Below are positions 11,529 to 24,200 of a stretch of 64,000 nucleotides of DNA, piece after piece; the first letter of the stretch is position 1; every line of letters begins with the position of its first letter. The DNA is from Thalassia testudinum (lineage: Eukaryota > Streptophyta > Magnoliopsida > Alismatales > Hydrocharitaceae). The stretch is taken from NCBI GenBank assembly GCA_037157565.1, contig JAZHRO010000002.1, positions 40,072,501 to 40,136,500 on the forward strand, read 5' to 3'. The notes under the pieces are model-generated. The model was not told the DNA's origin. It did not search any database and saw nothing but the letters and a program-made list of their open reading frames with translations. A program made the translations under genes and the position numbers.

Positions 11529-12640
11529 ATTATGTTATCAAGGCTATCGCCTCAGGCTATTGGGCTACCAGGTCAGGTGAGAAAGCCAAAGGTCGCCTTA
11601 TAGCTATTATAGGCTAGGGGCTTCATCCAAGCTATCGCCTAGTTGCCTTCTTTGTCGCCTGGGTTGCCTTGCGCCTTGTTGCCTTACTCCTAATTCACTT
11701 TAGGTAAGATCATAAGACTCTTATTTGGTCTTAAGTTACATATATTATAGATATGTTTGTATATACATAATACATACATATATGTTATTGACAGCTTTTA
11801 TATGCTCAATTTTACTTTCTCTTCATAACTTAGATCATTGTCTAAGTTATACATAGACATTATTGTATGTCTATAATGATATAATTATGATATATTGCAG
11901 TTTAACGATGTATGTATGTATATATTTGTTATTGTCTACAACTGTCTAATGATATATTACAATATATGTATAAGTTATGGTATTAAGTTTGTATTGTATT
12001 GTAAATAGAGCATATTATAATACATGTTATTGTCTTGAGTACGACTTGAAGATAACCTTTTGGGCTAGCATTTGTGGGCCATTGGTGGATGCCTCTACCT
12101 TGAGGAAGGCCTTCACTTTATTGTAGTGCATTTGGCTTAAACTCAATGGAGTGGGAGTCTTAATAGAGGGAGTGCTTTGTTATTATAATATTCTTTATAA
12201 TTTTTGATGTAATTAACTCCTTTTATTAATGCAGTGGAGGGTTAATATCCATTGTTAACCCTTCTTTTCTTCTTAAAAATAAATATATGTCACTATCTTA
12301 TTTTGGTAGATACATATGATATATATTTTGGTTATTTGTTTTGGCTTATAATTATAAATGTAATATATATGTTTATACATTGTATGATAATATAAATATC
12401 TATGTTATTGTTACTTAAATATGATATGATCATTGTTTTTTCGTTCACTTAAATAGTATTATCATATGTTTCTTATGAAAGTCAATGTTACCATATGCGT
12501 TTATTAGACATATTCAATATTTTAAGAAATAAAAAGATTTGTCACCTCAATTCAATCGGGCAATCGTCTTTTTGTCGCCCCTTGCCTCAAGCGATTAAGG
12601 AGCTTGTTGTCTTGCAGCTACCAAATGCCTTGACTGCTTT
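11529..12640. mobile_element. hAT-type non-autonomous element with 8-bp target duplication
   Basis: Flanked by perfect GGGTGTAA copies (11521-11528 and 12641-12648). Termini share TCAAGGC in inverted orientation. Both subterminal regions are rich in GCCT/CGCC words, while the middle is AT-rich with no transposase. Removing it with one duplication restores the LINE frame. Related GCCT-rich ends occur in elements at 18695 and 22624. The 8-bp duplication and inverted ends indicate hAT. Confidence 0.8.
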
Positions 12641-13169
12641 GGGTGTAAGGAAATTGAGTAGTTTTCAAAGGAGAATGGGTTTAGTTAGAGAATGCTGTAA
12701 GGGAAGTGTTCTATTTCTTTACTTTTTGGTCCCAACACTTGTAAGTATGCTCCTTTTATTCTAAGCTTTTAATGTAGCGGATGTCTACCGATATCCAGTA
12801 ACCATCCTTCCTCTCTTAAAAAAAAAAGAGACATTACAAATACAAAGGCATATAACCGACTTCCCATCTAGTAACATTGTATGCACAAACATATTGCTCT
12901 TATCTCCCCTCTGCTTTTGTTGTAAGCATAGATACACAAATTTTTGGTCAAAGGCAACTGAGATTTCCTTTGCTTTTATATTTCCAAAGCTTTCCATTTG
13001 AGCCCTAAAGTTCTTTTCTTCTGTTCTGAAGCATGGACACCCTTATAATTTTGAATGAGACATATTCGGCATATGCTATTGAGCGCAATATCAAGGCTTG
13101 TGCTCTTGTGTATGTGCACTATACCTTGGTTGCAAGTGCTTGTTGGCATAGAATTTCTTGTAGATGGAG

Positions 13170-14800
13170 AATTAGATTTTTTTTTAGTAGATATAAAGGG
13201 GATTGTTGACGCCCTATGTGTTAATTAATAAGGAGGGCTAAATGCTCCAAGTATTACAAAGGGAAGAATGTATATGCTTTATAGCCTTTATAGAAAATTT
13301 TTCCCTCTAACAAATAACACCATTACACTCTACCCAAATATGGCAAAGCAAGGTAGCAGCTTTCCTAAGAGACCTCTCATCACTGAGGGGCAAGTGAATA
13401 CTGAATCAGAGGGTGGACTCTGTGGTGTAGTGGATGGCTCATCCATCATAGAAGACTGACACTCTTGCGAGAAAGAGGCACGTGAAGAACAAGTGTTCTG
13501 TGTCCTTTGTCTCACTACCACAAAGAACACACGAGTCATCTGAGTCAGGAGCCCAGCGATGCTTGTAGCTGCAGGTGACCAATCTCTTTTTTCTCAGTAG
13601 TCACGTAAAGATTTTAACCTTAAGTGGCAATATGAACTCTCTAGAATTTCCAACAATCAGAAGTCAACACCTGGTCAACCTGGGAGATGTCTGAGAATTC
13701 GAGAATTTACATTATGGTATGGAGTAGAAGTGAGAAACCTGATTCAAATTTCTAGTGGTAGTGTGATTTTCTAGCCCTGTATGTGAAGAGTTTTTTTCTT
13801 GATATCAGATACGCAGCTTTGCAGATCCCACCAGAAACAAAGGTCCTGCAAACATGAGTGGCTGCACATGCTTCCTTATGCAGACCTTGATCTTTCTTCC
13901 TGTGTAGCTTCCCCTGCCAATCCTGTGAAGCTCCTCCCTGCCAATTTCACATTCACTCAGAAGTCCAGCTTGAATCCATATGGCAAGGACAACTTGTGAT
14001 GGCTATATAACCATAGCTGCAAATGCACATGAACAGGATTCTTCTCCTTTATGGTTATCTCGTGGATGTGTGGAATCTGCAGATTGATTCTGTACTCTTG
14101 TTGCATGTGCAAGAGGAGGAAAAACCTGAGTCTTACCCATCATTTAAGCCTCTATCTCTCACACGAGCTTGTGTGCATGTGCACACATACCCTGTGAACT
14201 GAATACCTCCCCTTAGTGCACTCTGAGCTATCCCTTTGGCAAGAAAACATGTAGAGACTCCTTCAACCGATGCTTTCCAAGAGCACCATGGAAAAATGGT
14301 ACCGAGGATCCTTTCTGAACCTGTCAAACGAGCAGCCAATAAACCAAAGTACATAGACATGGTTGAAATAATCCAGAATACCTCTTCTCAACCAATCATC
14401 CTTCTAAAAGTGGAAAGAGCCGCCAAGTCCCCCCATCATCTAAATGGTCACTAGCCTAATGTGATCATCCTGTTTCTTTTGGAAAAAAAATCCTAACATC
14501 ATTCTGCAGTGGTAACTGCTGCTCCAGAAGAGGCATAATAGTTGTCATCCCTTTCCAAAAGAAGGAAGCACCTTGCGTAGCAAATCTTCTAGTGCTCCAA
14601 TTCAGGTCGTGCCTTGCATTTAACTTTGACTGTCATTTCATCAACAAGACAAAGTTCATTGCCCTCAAATGCAGGATCCAGGGTCACATTTACAAGTAGC
14701 CCACAGATAGCATCCTAGGTCACCAAGGGCACACCTGTACCACCCATAATAGGACCCTTCGAAAAGAAGCATTGTCTAATAAGGACATGAGCCATATAGG
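13170..14800 (-). pseudogene. Degenerate L1 LINE fragment, RT C-terminal half
   Basis: On the minus strand, reading from about 14780: a segment like FF.KGP then VTWDAICG, which in L1 elements follows the RT; then SFFWKGM near 14575; then the zinc-binding pattern CVLCG...TEHLFFTC near 13535-13490. The T-rich tract near 13170 could be the poly(A) tail of the minus-strand copy. Frames are broken many times. Confidence 0.55.
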
Positions 14801-15142
14801 CTGGCATTTGATTTGTCTTCGCTCTTTTTTTGTCAAACTATAAAAAAATGGCATATATTGTCCTTCAAATTTTTGTAATCATTCTTGTTCATGCTTGCTG
14901 ATGTGCTCACATGATCTTTTTGAAGCTGTGAGGTATCACATTCCTTTTGAGGTTGATGTTTTAGCTTTTCTGGTGTCTACCTTATTATTTGTATTGGCTT
15001 CTTTCTTGATTTGCAACAGCTAGTACATTTTCTTTATTGTCAATTTGTCTGATGTGTTCATAGATAGTCAATTTGTATATCCTAGTATAATCTAATTCTT
15101 AAATTATGTAAAGGTGAACACAAGAAAATAAATAAACACAAC

Positions 15143-15286
15143 ATGACATCGAAGACTTTAAGGAGGCGGCTTCATCATCGTGATGTTGATGGAGGAGAAA
15201 ATGATCAACTCGTTTCGTGGAAATCAGATTCCCTTAGTGAACCTCTCCTTGGAAGTAGTTATGGTTATGGTGACAAGTATGTGGAG
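15143..15286 (+). CDS. ELMO gene coding exon 1
   Basis: 48 codons from the ATG to YVE, donor GTTAGA at 15287, phase 0. Basic N-terminus, then a Ser/Leu-rich segment (SDSLSEPLLGSSYGYG). Intron 1 is 820 bp with nothing notable. Confidence 0.88.
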
Positions 15287-18200
15287 GTTAGAATTTTCTT
15301 CCCCCAGTCTCTAACTTGTTCTTTTGTTGGTCAATGCACTTTTTTGACAAAGTTTTTCCCTTGTAATCTGTGGAGCTGACTTGTGAATATGCAGATATGG
15401 AATAAAGCATGTTTGATTATGCAAGTAGACCATATTGTAATTGTCAAAGCTATAAAGAAATAATGTTGAAAATATCAATGCAGGATTACTTTTGTAAACA
15501 TGAAGGATACTGAACAACGATTTTGTACTTCCGATTATGCTCTAGGCATGGATAGATTTTGAGTGATGAGATAAATAAGACTTAGTGCAAGTGCTGTACT
15601 ACTTTGTTCCACATGTATATCTGTTCAATTAGTTTCTCCTGGAGCAGCAAATAGTACACGACGAAAATTAAATAAAGCAAGAGCATGAAAGAATGCAGGA
15701 TAATCTTTCTCATAATCTGGTGTGGGAGAAATTGAGGGAAACTTATCTATAATTGGTTATGTGGAGATAACTTTCAAGGCCTATTAACTATTGCAAGCAT
15801 AAAGAAATCCTAGACATTAAGAGAGATTATTTAAATGCTGCAAGTGCTATCTCACTCTTTTCTACCGCAAAAGGTGAGAGGCAGACCTTATGTCCATCTC
15901 TCTAATTGTCAATGAAGATCGGTATGCATTTTACATATGTGTATAATATGTATTTAGATTTATACATTTCAAAGAAAACATCAAATAGAGACAATTTATT
16001 TTTTTAATGTTTCTTTTCAAGTTCACTCTTTAGTGTGGAATAGACAATTGGAAGCTTTGAGATGATTACTTCATGATATTTGTTTGGTTACATTTTCATT
16101 GAACAGGGATATGCGAGCAGAAGTCAGGATGAGAATGACCCCTGGGATGATAAAAAGAAGGAAAACCTCCATTGGACCTTACTCTTCACCCACTTGATTG
16201 CCCAATGGGCGCAGTGGATAGGTAGTTGTTATCATTTGAGTTTGTTTATTAGTGAGCTTTAGTTAATATCTGTCTTTTAATTTCAACATCTGAAAGCTTC
16301 TTAATTTGTTAGGTGGCATTTCTTTCTTTTTTTTTCCATTAAAATGTCTTAATGAACAAAAAGATAGTTTGCATTCTTATCCATGTATCAGGAAGACAAT
16401 AGCTAACTTAACCCTTCTGTAAACAAGCCCATTTCTGTTGGATCATGTGCTTATGTCAGAAAATGTTGTTCATGAGTTCTGTGTAATCCGTGGAATCCTG
16501 TTCCAAGCTCCTTAAGTTGCTGTAATCATTTATTAATAATGTTGGATGTCTATTGATCTCGAGTAGCTATCCTTGGCTTTGCCTGAGTGAAAATGTCACC
16601 TTTCCACCTTTCAAAAAAAGGGGGTTTTACAAAATTTCATCAAAAACTTTTGATATTACAGAACTGTCATCATAATTTTTGCATTTATGTAGGTGCCACC
16701 ATAAAGTTGATTATCTTTACAAAAATGGCATGATAATTACATTTCTTTTCAAGTTTTTGATGTAATTTAGAGCCAAAAACAATCATTTTACTAATATATT
16801 TTTAGTCAAAAATAGCAAATCATTTTGATGGAACTTAATTTGAGTGGCATTTTTGTAAAGGTAATCAATTTTATAGTGGCTTATGACATAAAAATGAAAA
16901 TTATGATGGCAATTATGTAGTATCAAAATTTTTTTATGGTGTTTGTGTAAAACCCTCCCCAAAAAATGTCTCTTTTCTCTCAAAAATAAAATAATTGTCA
17001 CCATTCTGCTGCATCCGTGTTTAATTTATAGTGTTTTGGGCCAATACATTGTGTAATTTCTCTTGAACATTTTTTAAGCACTATAGAAATAGTGCACATT
17101 GATGATGCTGAAATTGAAAGATTCAACAGCCAGAAAGCTTTCTTGTTGCTAAGTCAACAGCTGCATATCTGGCTAGAAGATGTGCATTTTTTATGGCATT
17201 TGTGTAAAACTCTCCCTAAAAATTGTCACCCTTTTCATCTCAAAAATAAAATAATCGTAACCATTCTGCTGCATCTGTGTTTAATTTATAGTGTTTTGGG
17301 CCAATACATTGTTTAATTTCTTTTGAACATTTTTTAAGCACTATAGAAATAGTGCACATTGATGATGCTGAAATTGAAAGATTCAACAGCCAGAAAGCTT
17401 TCTTGTTGCTAAGTCAACAGCTGCATATCTGGTTGGAAGATTTGCATTTTTTATGGCATTCGTGTGAAACTCTCCCCAAAAGATGTCACCCTCTTCATCT
17501 CAAAAAAAAAAAATTAGTCTCCATTCTGCTGCATCTGTGTTTAATTTGTAGTGTTTTGGACCAATACATTGTTTAATTTCTCTTGAACATTTTTTAAGGA
17601 CTATAGAAATGGTGCACATTGATGATGCTGAAATTGAAAGATTCAACAGCCAGAAAGCTTTCTTGTTGCTAAGTCAACGGCTGCATGTCTGGCTAGAAGA
17701 TATGCTACTTAGAAATGACTATTGTGATGCCCAATGATTGCTTTAGTGCACCTTCTTGTTCTCCATTTTGGATCACATTAACTGGAAGAGGCAGTGATCA
17801 GTAGTAGGGGTGTACACGGGTTAGGTTGAGACTCAACCCAAACCTAACCCACGGTTTGTGAGTTAGGATTTTTCCAACCAAACACAACCCAACCCATTAC
17901 ACTACTGAACCTAACCCAATCTGGGTTGGGTTAGGTTGGGTTAAGTGAGTTGTTGACCAGTTAATGTATGCTTCCTATATCTTTTATATTTAATAATAAA
18001 AAAAATTTAAACTCATAAGCAACTTGTATTTTATAAAAAAGTGAATAAAAGAAGTAAAAGTAATCTTTTAGAAAAAAGGTAAAAGTAAAAAAATTTCGAA
18101 CAAAAAAATAAAGATATGATATAAAAGTAACGAAAAAAGACAAGGGAATATCTATGATTCTAACACATTAGATCTTTTTTGAGTTACCTTTGATTTAGAT

Positions 18201-21200
18201 ACATTAGGGTTGGTTGCCTGAGGTTTATTGTGCACCTTAATTTCATCATCCATCTAAAAGAAATTAAAATTTAACAAAACATAAATAATACATAACTGCA
18301 TCGCTTACCGCCATCCAATAATACAAACTTACAAATACAAAGATTTAAAAGAAAAAAAAGGAGGAAGTCTAATGGTGGTGGCCAGTGGGGGGAGGGTTGT
18401 TAGGGGAAGAGGAGGGAAGGGGGTGGTGGTGTTGAGAGGGGGGTCATCCTGTGGTGGTGGCCCTTGGTGGGTTGTTGGGATCCTTGTGGGGAAAAAGAGA
18501 GGAGAGGTGGGTTGTTTGACAATGGTGGTGGGGTCCTTGTAGGGAAGAAGAAAGAAGAGGTGGGTTGTCTGATGGTGGTGGGGGGATCATTGCAAGGAGG
18601 AAGAGAGGAGAGGTGGGTCGTCGGCGATTCAGGCGGAGGTGGGGGGTTGAGGAGAGAAAGTTGAGGGTTACTTAAAGAGTGTAAGGTGTTGCCACCAAGG
18701 TTTTAAAAAACGTGAGGCGGTACCGAGGTGGTTTGCCTTCATCAAGGCGAGGCGTAAGCCTTAAGGCGGTTGAGGCGTGAGCCTCAAGTTTTGCATAGAA
18801 AATATGGAAAAATGATATGATATATACTTATTAAGTGCTAATAAAGAAATAATAATATAAAGAACATATTTTCATACTATTTTTTCTTTATCACAACATT
18901 GAAAGAGTGAAACTAAATAAGAGGTGACATTTAAATGAACATGGTAAGTTAGTAACCTACAAAGAAATGAACTTAAAAGACCTAACCTAAACATAACTAC
19001 AAACATGAAATGTAATATAATTTATAAGAAATTAGTAATCAAATAAATAACCTAAATGGCCTAAATTTGAGAAATAAATAACCATCATGTTGGCATTCTT
19101 ATGAAGCCTCTTCCAAAGATGTATTTCTATAATACAATGCTTGCATCAATTTGTAATCATAGTTCCTTTGCTTGAAGGGGGTTGTTAGCATAACAAAATC
19201 TTTCATGATAAATTAATCATTTTGAGTCAAAATAAAACACCAACAAAAACTACCTAAATGACCTAAATCAGTGAAATGAACGAATCTAAATGACCTAAAT
19301 AAGTGAAATGAAGGAACCTAAATGACCTTAATCACCGAATAAGAAATCAAAGTTGAACTTTTAAAGTTCAAACTAAAGAAGACTAAGAAAAGGTGTTAGG
19401 GCGATGCTAGGGTAGCACTGCTCAACCTCCGGTGACGCTCCTACACCTTCGACAACACTTCTTTTCCTTTGGCGATGCTGCACCAACTCCAGCGACGTTG
19501 CAACAAGCAACTCCAACCTTCAGCAATGGTTCAACATCGTGACAGCCTCCAACCTTATACACTAGGCACCGCCTTTTTGCCTCGCCTACACCTCACTCAG
19601 CCGAGGCACACACCTCACTGGGGTAGATCGAGGCTACCGTATCGAGGCCTTTTCTTTCTGCCTCGTCTTGAGGCTCATTTTTTAAAATGATGGTTGTCGC
19701 CACCGAAGAAAGGAGAGGGCAATGCCTAGAGTTTGGAACTAAGGAGAAACATTGCTTGGAGTGGAGCTTGGAGGTGAGGTGTGGGTTGAAGGCATCACTT
19801 GGAGTTGATGGAGGTAATCATGGGAGAGATGAGGGGTTGATGAGGGTTGAGAATTAGGAATTTGGGATGCATGAGTGAGGAGATGCCAAGATCGATGAGA
19901 TGACGATTTTGTTGGGTCATATATATATATATATATATAGGAGATGTCGAGACTCGAGATGAGGTTTTAAATTTCTATATATAGCTTGGTGCCCCTTATA
20001 TATTTTATATACATAATATATATACATATAATATATTATATATCTTATATATTATATGCATATTATATATATGTCAAGATTTGACAAAATAGTGGAGCAT
20101 GGAGACTCTGTGTGCGTGGGAAAATAATCCCAATAGGGGACTATTCACGTGTGGTCAGGGAGAGGGAGCGCTAGTAGTAGCAGCAGTCGGTTGCTACTAT
20201 TTTAAGACGTTCGGCTTGCATGTCGAACGTCTGATTTGGGCGTCTACAGAGGGTGACCGACTGTTGAGAAGAAGAGAGAGAGAGGAGCTTTGGCTTCTTG
20301 GAAATATTTGTATATTTCTTAAAGAAGAAAAATTGGGAAGACTCTCTTTTTATAGAGAGAACATATCCCTACAAATAGATATAAAAGATTCTATCCCTGT
20401 TGAGAAAAGATCTTATTTCATTAGGAAAGATCTTATCTCTTAATTAAAACAAATCTCAAACATATTTCCTAAAAAGAACTTTACTAAAAAAACCAAACCA
20501 AATAAGGTACCAAAATTGGTCTTGTTGGACCATGAACTACTGACCCACAAGGACCTTGAGATTCTGCCACGTGGCCTGCTGGCTACCACGTGGTAGTGCC
20601 ACGTGGCCAGCTTTATTCCCAACAATATATATGCATGTATAAATTGAATTATGGGTTGGGTTGGGTTGGCTAAACCACAAATCGAACTTAATCCATTTTT
20701 TATCAGGTTGGGACAATCTCAATCTAATCCAACCCATTATAACTCTCAACCCAACCCAATCGGATTGGGTCGGGTTTGGGTTGAACCTGACCCATGCACA
20801 CCCCTATTATGGGGCCTAATATAGACCAAATCGTGTTTCAATTAGGAGATACCCAACTCCTTCGCCAGAAGGGGTAGACTTTAAGCAAATCATGATCATG
20901 TCCAAAGAACTCCAAGCTCTAATATTTGGCTATACGTATTAGCATTGTCTATAGTTTTTCGTTCTGTTTGTTTAATCGCATGTCTCTGGAATAATCCACT
21001 TATGTTGCAGGTCCTCAAGTGGTCTCTCCTATATACAAGATATACACATTTGCTTCAACTTTGCTATTGTAATAAATGGAAACCACTGTAACTATCTGAT
21101 TGATCCATTTATTAGCCCAAACAACAAATTCTTCCCATTTACAAGAACAATCTACAACCTTTGCAAACATCTGCACGTATACTTTGCGGAGTTTGAAAAG

Positions 21201-24200
21201 TACGCGTATACATTTGCAAACTTTGCAATTACATGTATGTCCTTGAAAAGATGGTAAAAAAATGTATGCCCTTGATAAAATTCATGGTTAATTCATAAAT
21301 GCTCCTGAAATTAAGATCCATCAAACTAATGATTATCTTCAATGGAAAATTTCAATAAATTGTCTATTTTTCTATTTTTTTGTTCAGTAATTTACAAATT
21401 TTTTCATCCTTATGCTACCTTCTCCTTACTTCATCCATCTTTCCCCATGCCATCGTCGTTGCAGCCCTTGATGCCTTGGATGTTAACTTGTTGCTGCTAC
21501 TGCCCTTTTTGCTTGATGCCACCTTGTGATCTTGTCATCACTGCAATCCTCAAAGCTCACCGCCACCGAGTCTTACTCTTGTTTTTCATGCCAAGGAGAA
21601 TTGTTAACACACCTAACTGTCATTCCTATACTGTAATCTATAGATGGAAAAGTGCACACTGCCCTCTCGGATCCTTTAGTAGATCCCTTTTAGTAAAAAA
21701 AGGGTACTGATATTACTTGCATAAAAGCATCTTGCTTGGCTCCTAATCTTGCAAGGTACTAACAGGATGGTCCCATAACCATAATAAGTACACCTCCCAT
21801 CCATAATGAGACCCTGACCCTTATGATTCAACAAGATGCAAAAAGAATTGGAATAGGGAGGCAATACTTGTGGGGTGCTAATTTGGATCTACTCTTATTG
21901 AGTTAGGTGTCGACCAGGTGATGGAAGGTCTAGGTATTGAGACTGGATGTGGGGAGGAGTAAGGGAATGTGGGAGGTGGCATCAATGGGATTGCAAAGAG
22001 GTCTTGGTGGTGTTCATAGTGGAGGAATAGTATGGGAGGTGCCAAGTGACGATGGTCATGGGGTAGACACTAGATCTGAGGTGTGCACATGGGATGCGAG
22101 AGGGGATGACGAGGATGACAGGTGGGGAAAGAGAGGATTTTGAGTGGTGTGTGCATACATGGAGAAGGGGATGGGGGGAAGAGCGGAAATTCTTTTTTGT
22201 ATGTTAATCTCAATTGATTTTAGCCTCTGGATGGGCTTTAAGATTCAGAATTTCAATCTAATCCAACCTGTGATATTATTAGTCCAATCTCCAACCTTAA
22301 AGAAGGGTGTATGCTTGAGCTAATTTTAAGGGGCATCTTTGTAATTGCGGACTTCGTAAGGGCATAAATGCAGTGTCGAATTTTGTAGCAGCATTTATGT
22401 AAAATTCCCTTATTTTTCTTGGTTTTACAAATTATTTTGTCTGAAATTCTCACGTCCATTTCTTGGATATTATTTGACATATGATGTTCATTTCTTATTT
22501 ATTACCGGTAGAAGTTCCTTAATCTGGGAACCTAACTTTATATTAGTTCCTTTTTGGTGACTGAATTTCTGGATTCAACATATCTTTGGATTCATTACAC
22601 TTGAGTTTTTTCAACATTGCAAGTAGTGTTGTCAAGGCGCTCGCCTAGGTACCAGGTTGAGGCAAGGTGAGGCCCTAGTGCCTCGACAAGGTTCTCCTCA
22701 CCTGATTTGCCTAAGGTGCTGCCTAGGTGAGTGCTGGAGCCATGGCGCTAGGTATCCCAAGCGAGCGCCTGAATGAAGTTTGCCGATTTTTCATTTTTTT
22801 AAATACATTTAAGGACTTAATTTTTTTCACCTAATTATTAAATACTCTCTCTTAGTTAAACACACATATGCGTATGTATAGGCACGCGCGTGCACACACA
22901 CACATATATTGTATATTTGTGTATGTATGTATGTACATGTTAACTTATATATACAAATATATATGTACATACACATATGTGCATAAGTATAGCATATAAA
23001 TATAATGTGTACATATACATATGTGTATGTGTAAATGTACGAAATTGTATACACACCTATGATATGTATCAATCCGCATATGTATGTGCATTATGCCTAT
23101 TTGTTTAATCATTTATATATCTTTTATATTATATATAAGTAATCATAACATATTATATTTTGGTTACTCTATATATATATATATATATATATTAGTGCCT
23201 CATTTTTCGCCGGCAAGCACCCATCGCTGCAGGCATTTTGGACCTCCATCACCTTTTAGCGCCTCTCATCTTTGGCAACATTGATTGCAAGCCAAGTATG
23301 TTTAACTGGCTAACAGATGTTTCCAAACGTAAGTGCTTAATTTGGCATCAAAAGTACTGCCAAACCCCTCACTCTCTCTCTCTCTCACACACACGCTCGT
23401 AACTGTAAGCTTTCTTATTAATAAAAATATCAATTGACTCCACAACCATTCAAACCGGAAATGAGAAAAAATGTTGAGGTTACGCTGCCATTTAAATTAC
23501 TTAACATGCATAATCTTTAAGGCAGAAGTGTATCCTTAGTTCTGGTAGAATACTTTGAGAAGAATGAAATTTGTAATAGTGTTTTTATAATTGGAGAATA
23601 CGCATTGTCATCTCCTAATTACCGATCTTCTTCCTGCACAGCAAGCATTCTAGCTGGATCAAGTTCCTTCATAGGAAGGCTATTGGCTCTTCCCTCTATT
23701 CAGTATGGGAAAGATAGTTCAGTTGTTCTCAGCCCTATACAGGTAAGGGTTCTTTTTTGGTTGCCCTGTAAAGTAAATTCAAGGAGCCAAGATTTGTATA
23801 ATCTCTTGAATATGCTTTTCTTCTGCAGCAAATTGGATAATGTGAAGTTAGGCATGGTATTGAATTTTACTTAATAGAGAAATCCATCCACAATAAATTG
23901 TTTCTTTTTGAAAGAGTACATAGTTAAGTCATGCATTTAAGTTTGTTAATTGGTACTGTTAACAATGCTTGGTGGTTCTTCCCAGAAGTATGTATGGTTA
24001 CTCTGGTTACAAAGAAATAACGTGATCTTTAGGGTGGAGCAGGCTTTTATAGAGAATGCCATCTCGCTGGTGGAGACCTTTAGAAGGCTGCGGGTTGAGT
24101 TGTAAGCCTGCATTGTATCTTTTTTGATTATTTTTAGTGAAGTGGATGGTCATTAACCTTGTGTTACCACCCTTTTTATACAGTAAAAAAATGTTTGGTT

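Larger units (their letters stand above)
10466..12841 (+). mobile_element. 5'-truncated L1 LINE with target duplications, split by a hAT
   Basis: Flanked by 12-base repeats GATATTACAAAT (10466-10477) and GACATTACAAAT (12830-12841), one mismatch, with an A-rich tail just before the second. The body starts in the region after the RT core: RFFWKG then VSWEDVSRP, then WEDDWTG. It continues to the zinc-binding domain, CSLCG with a histidine and a second cysteine pair near 11325-11375. The hAT at 11529-12640 interrupts it, and the frame carries on after 12648 with the usual LINE C-terminal pattern. Internal stops make it a pseudogene. Confidence 0.78.
17805..20805. mobile_element. hAT-like element with TAGGGGTGT termini
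   Basis: Left end TAGGGGTGTACACGGGTTAG; the right end reads TAGGGGTGTGCATGGGTCAG in reverse complement. Both are followed by many AACCCAA/TTGGGTT words. This is the typical terminus of a large plant hAT family. No transposase is visible. A shorter relative lies at 32792-33711, sharing the G-rich, GGTGGTGG-like middle. No 8-bp target duplication is evident (ATCAGTAG left, TTATGGGG right). Two further elements are nested inside. Confidence 0.66.

Noticed and set aside
17805..17960. TTGGGTT/AACCCAA repeats considered as interstitial telomere sequence
   Set aside because: Not the TTTAGGG heptamer; they belong to the hAT-like terminal regions.
22827..23072. Frame encoding a Tyr/Ile-rich peptide
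   Set aside because: Translation of a TATG/CACA microsatellite inside a hAT element.
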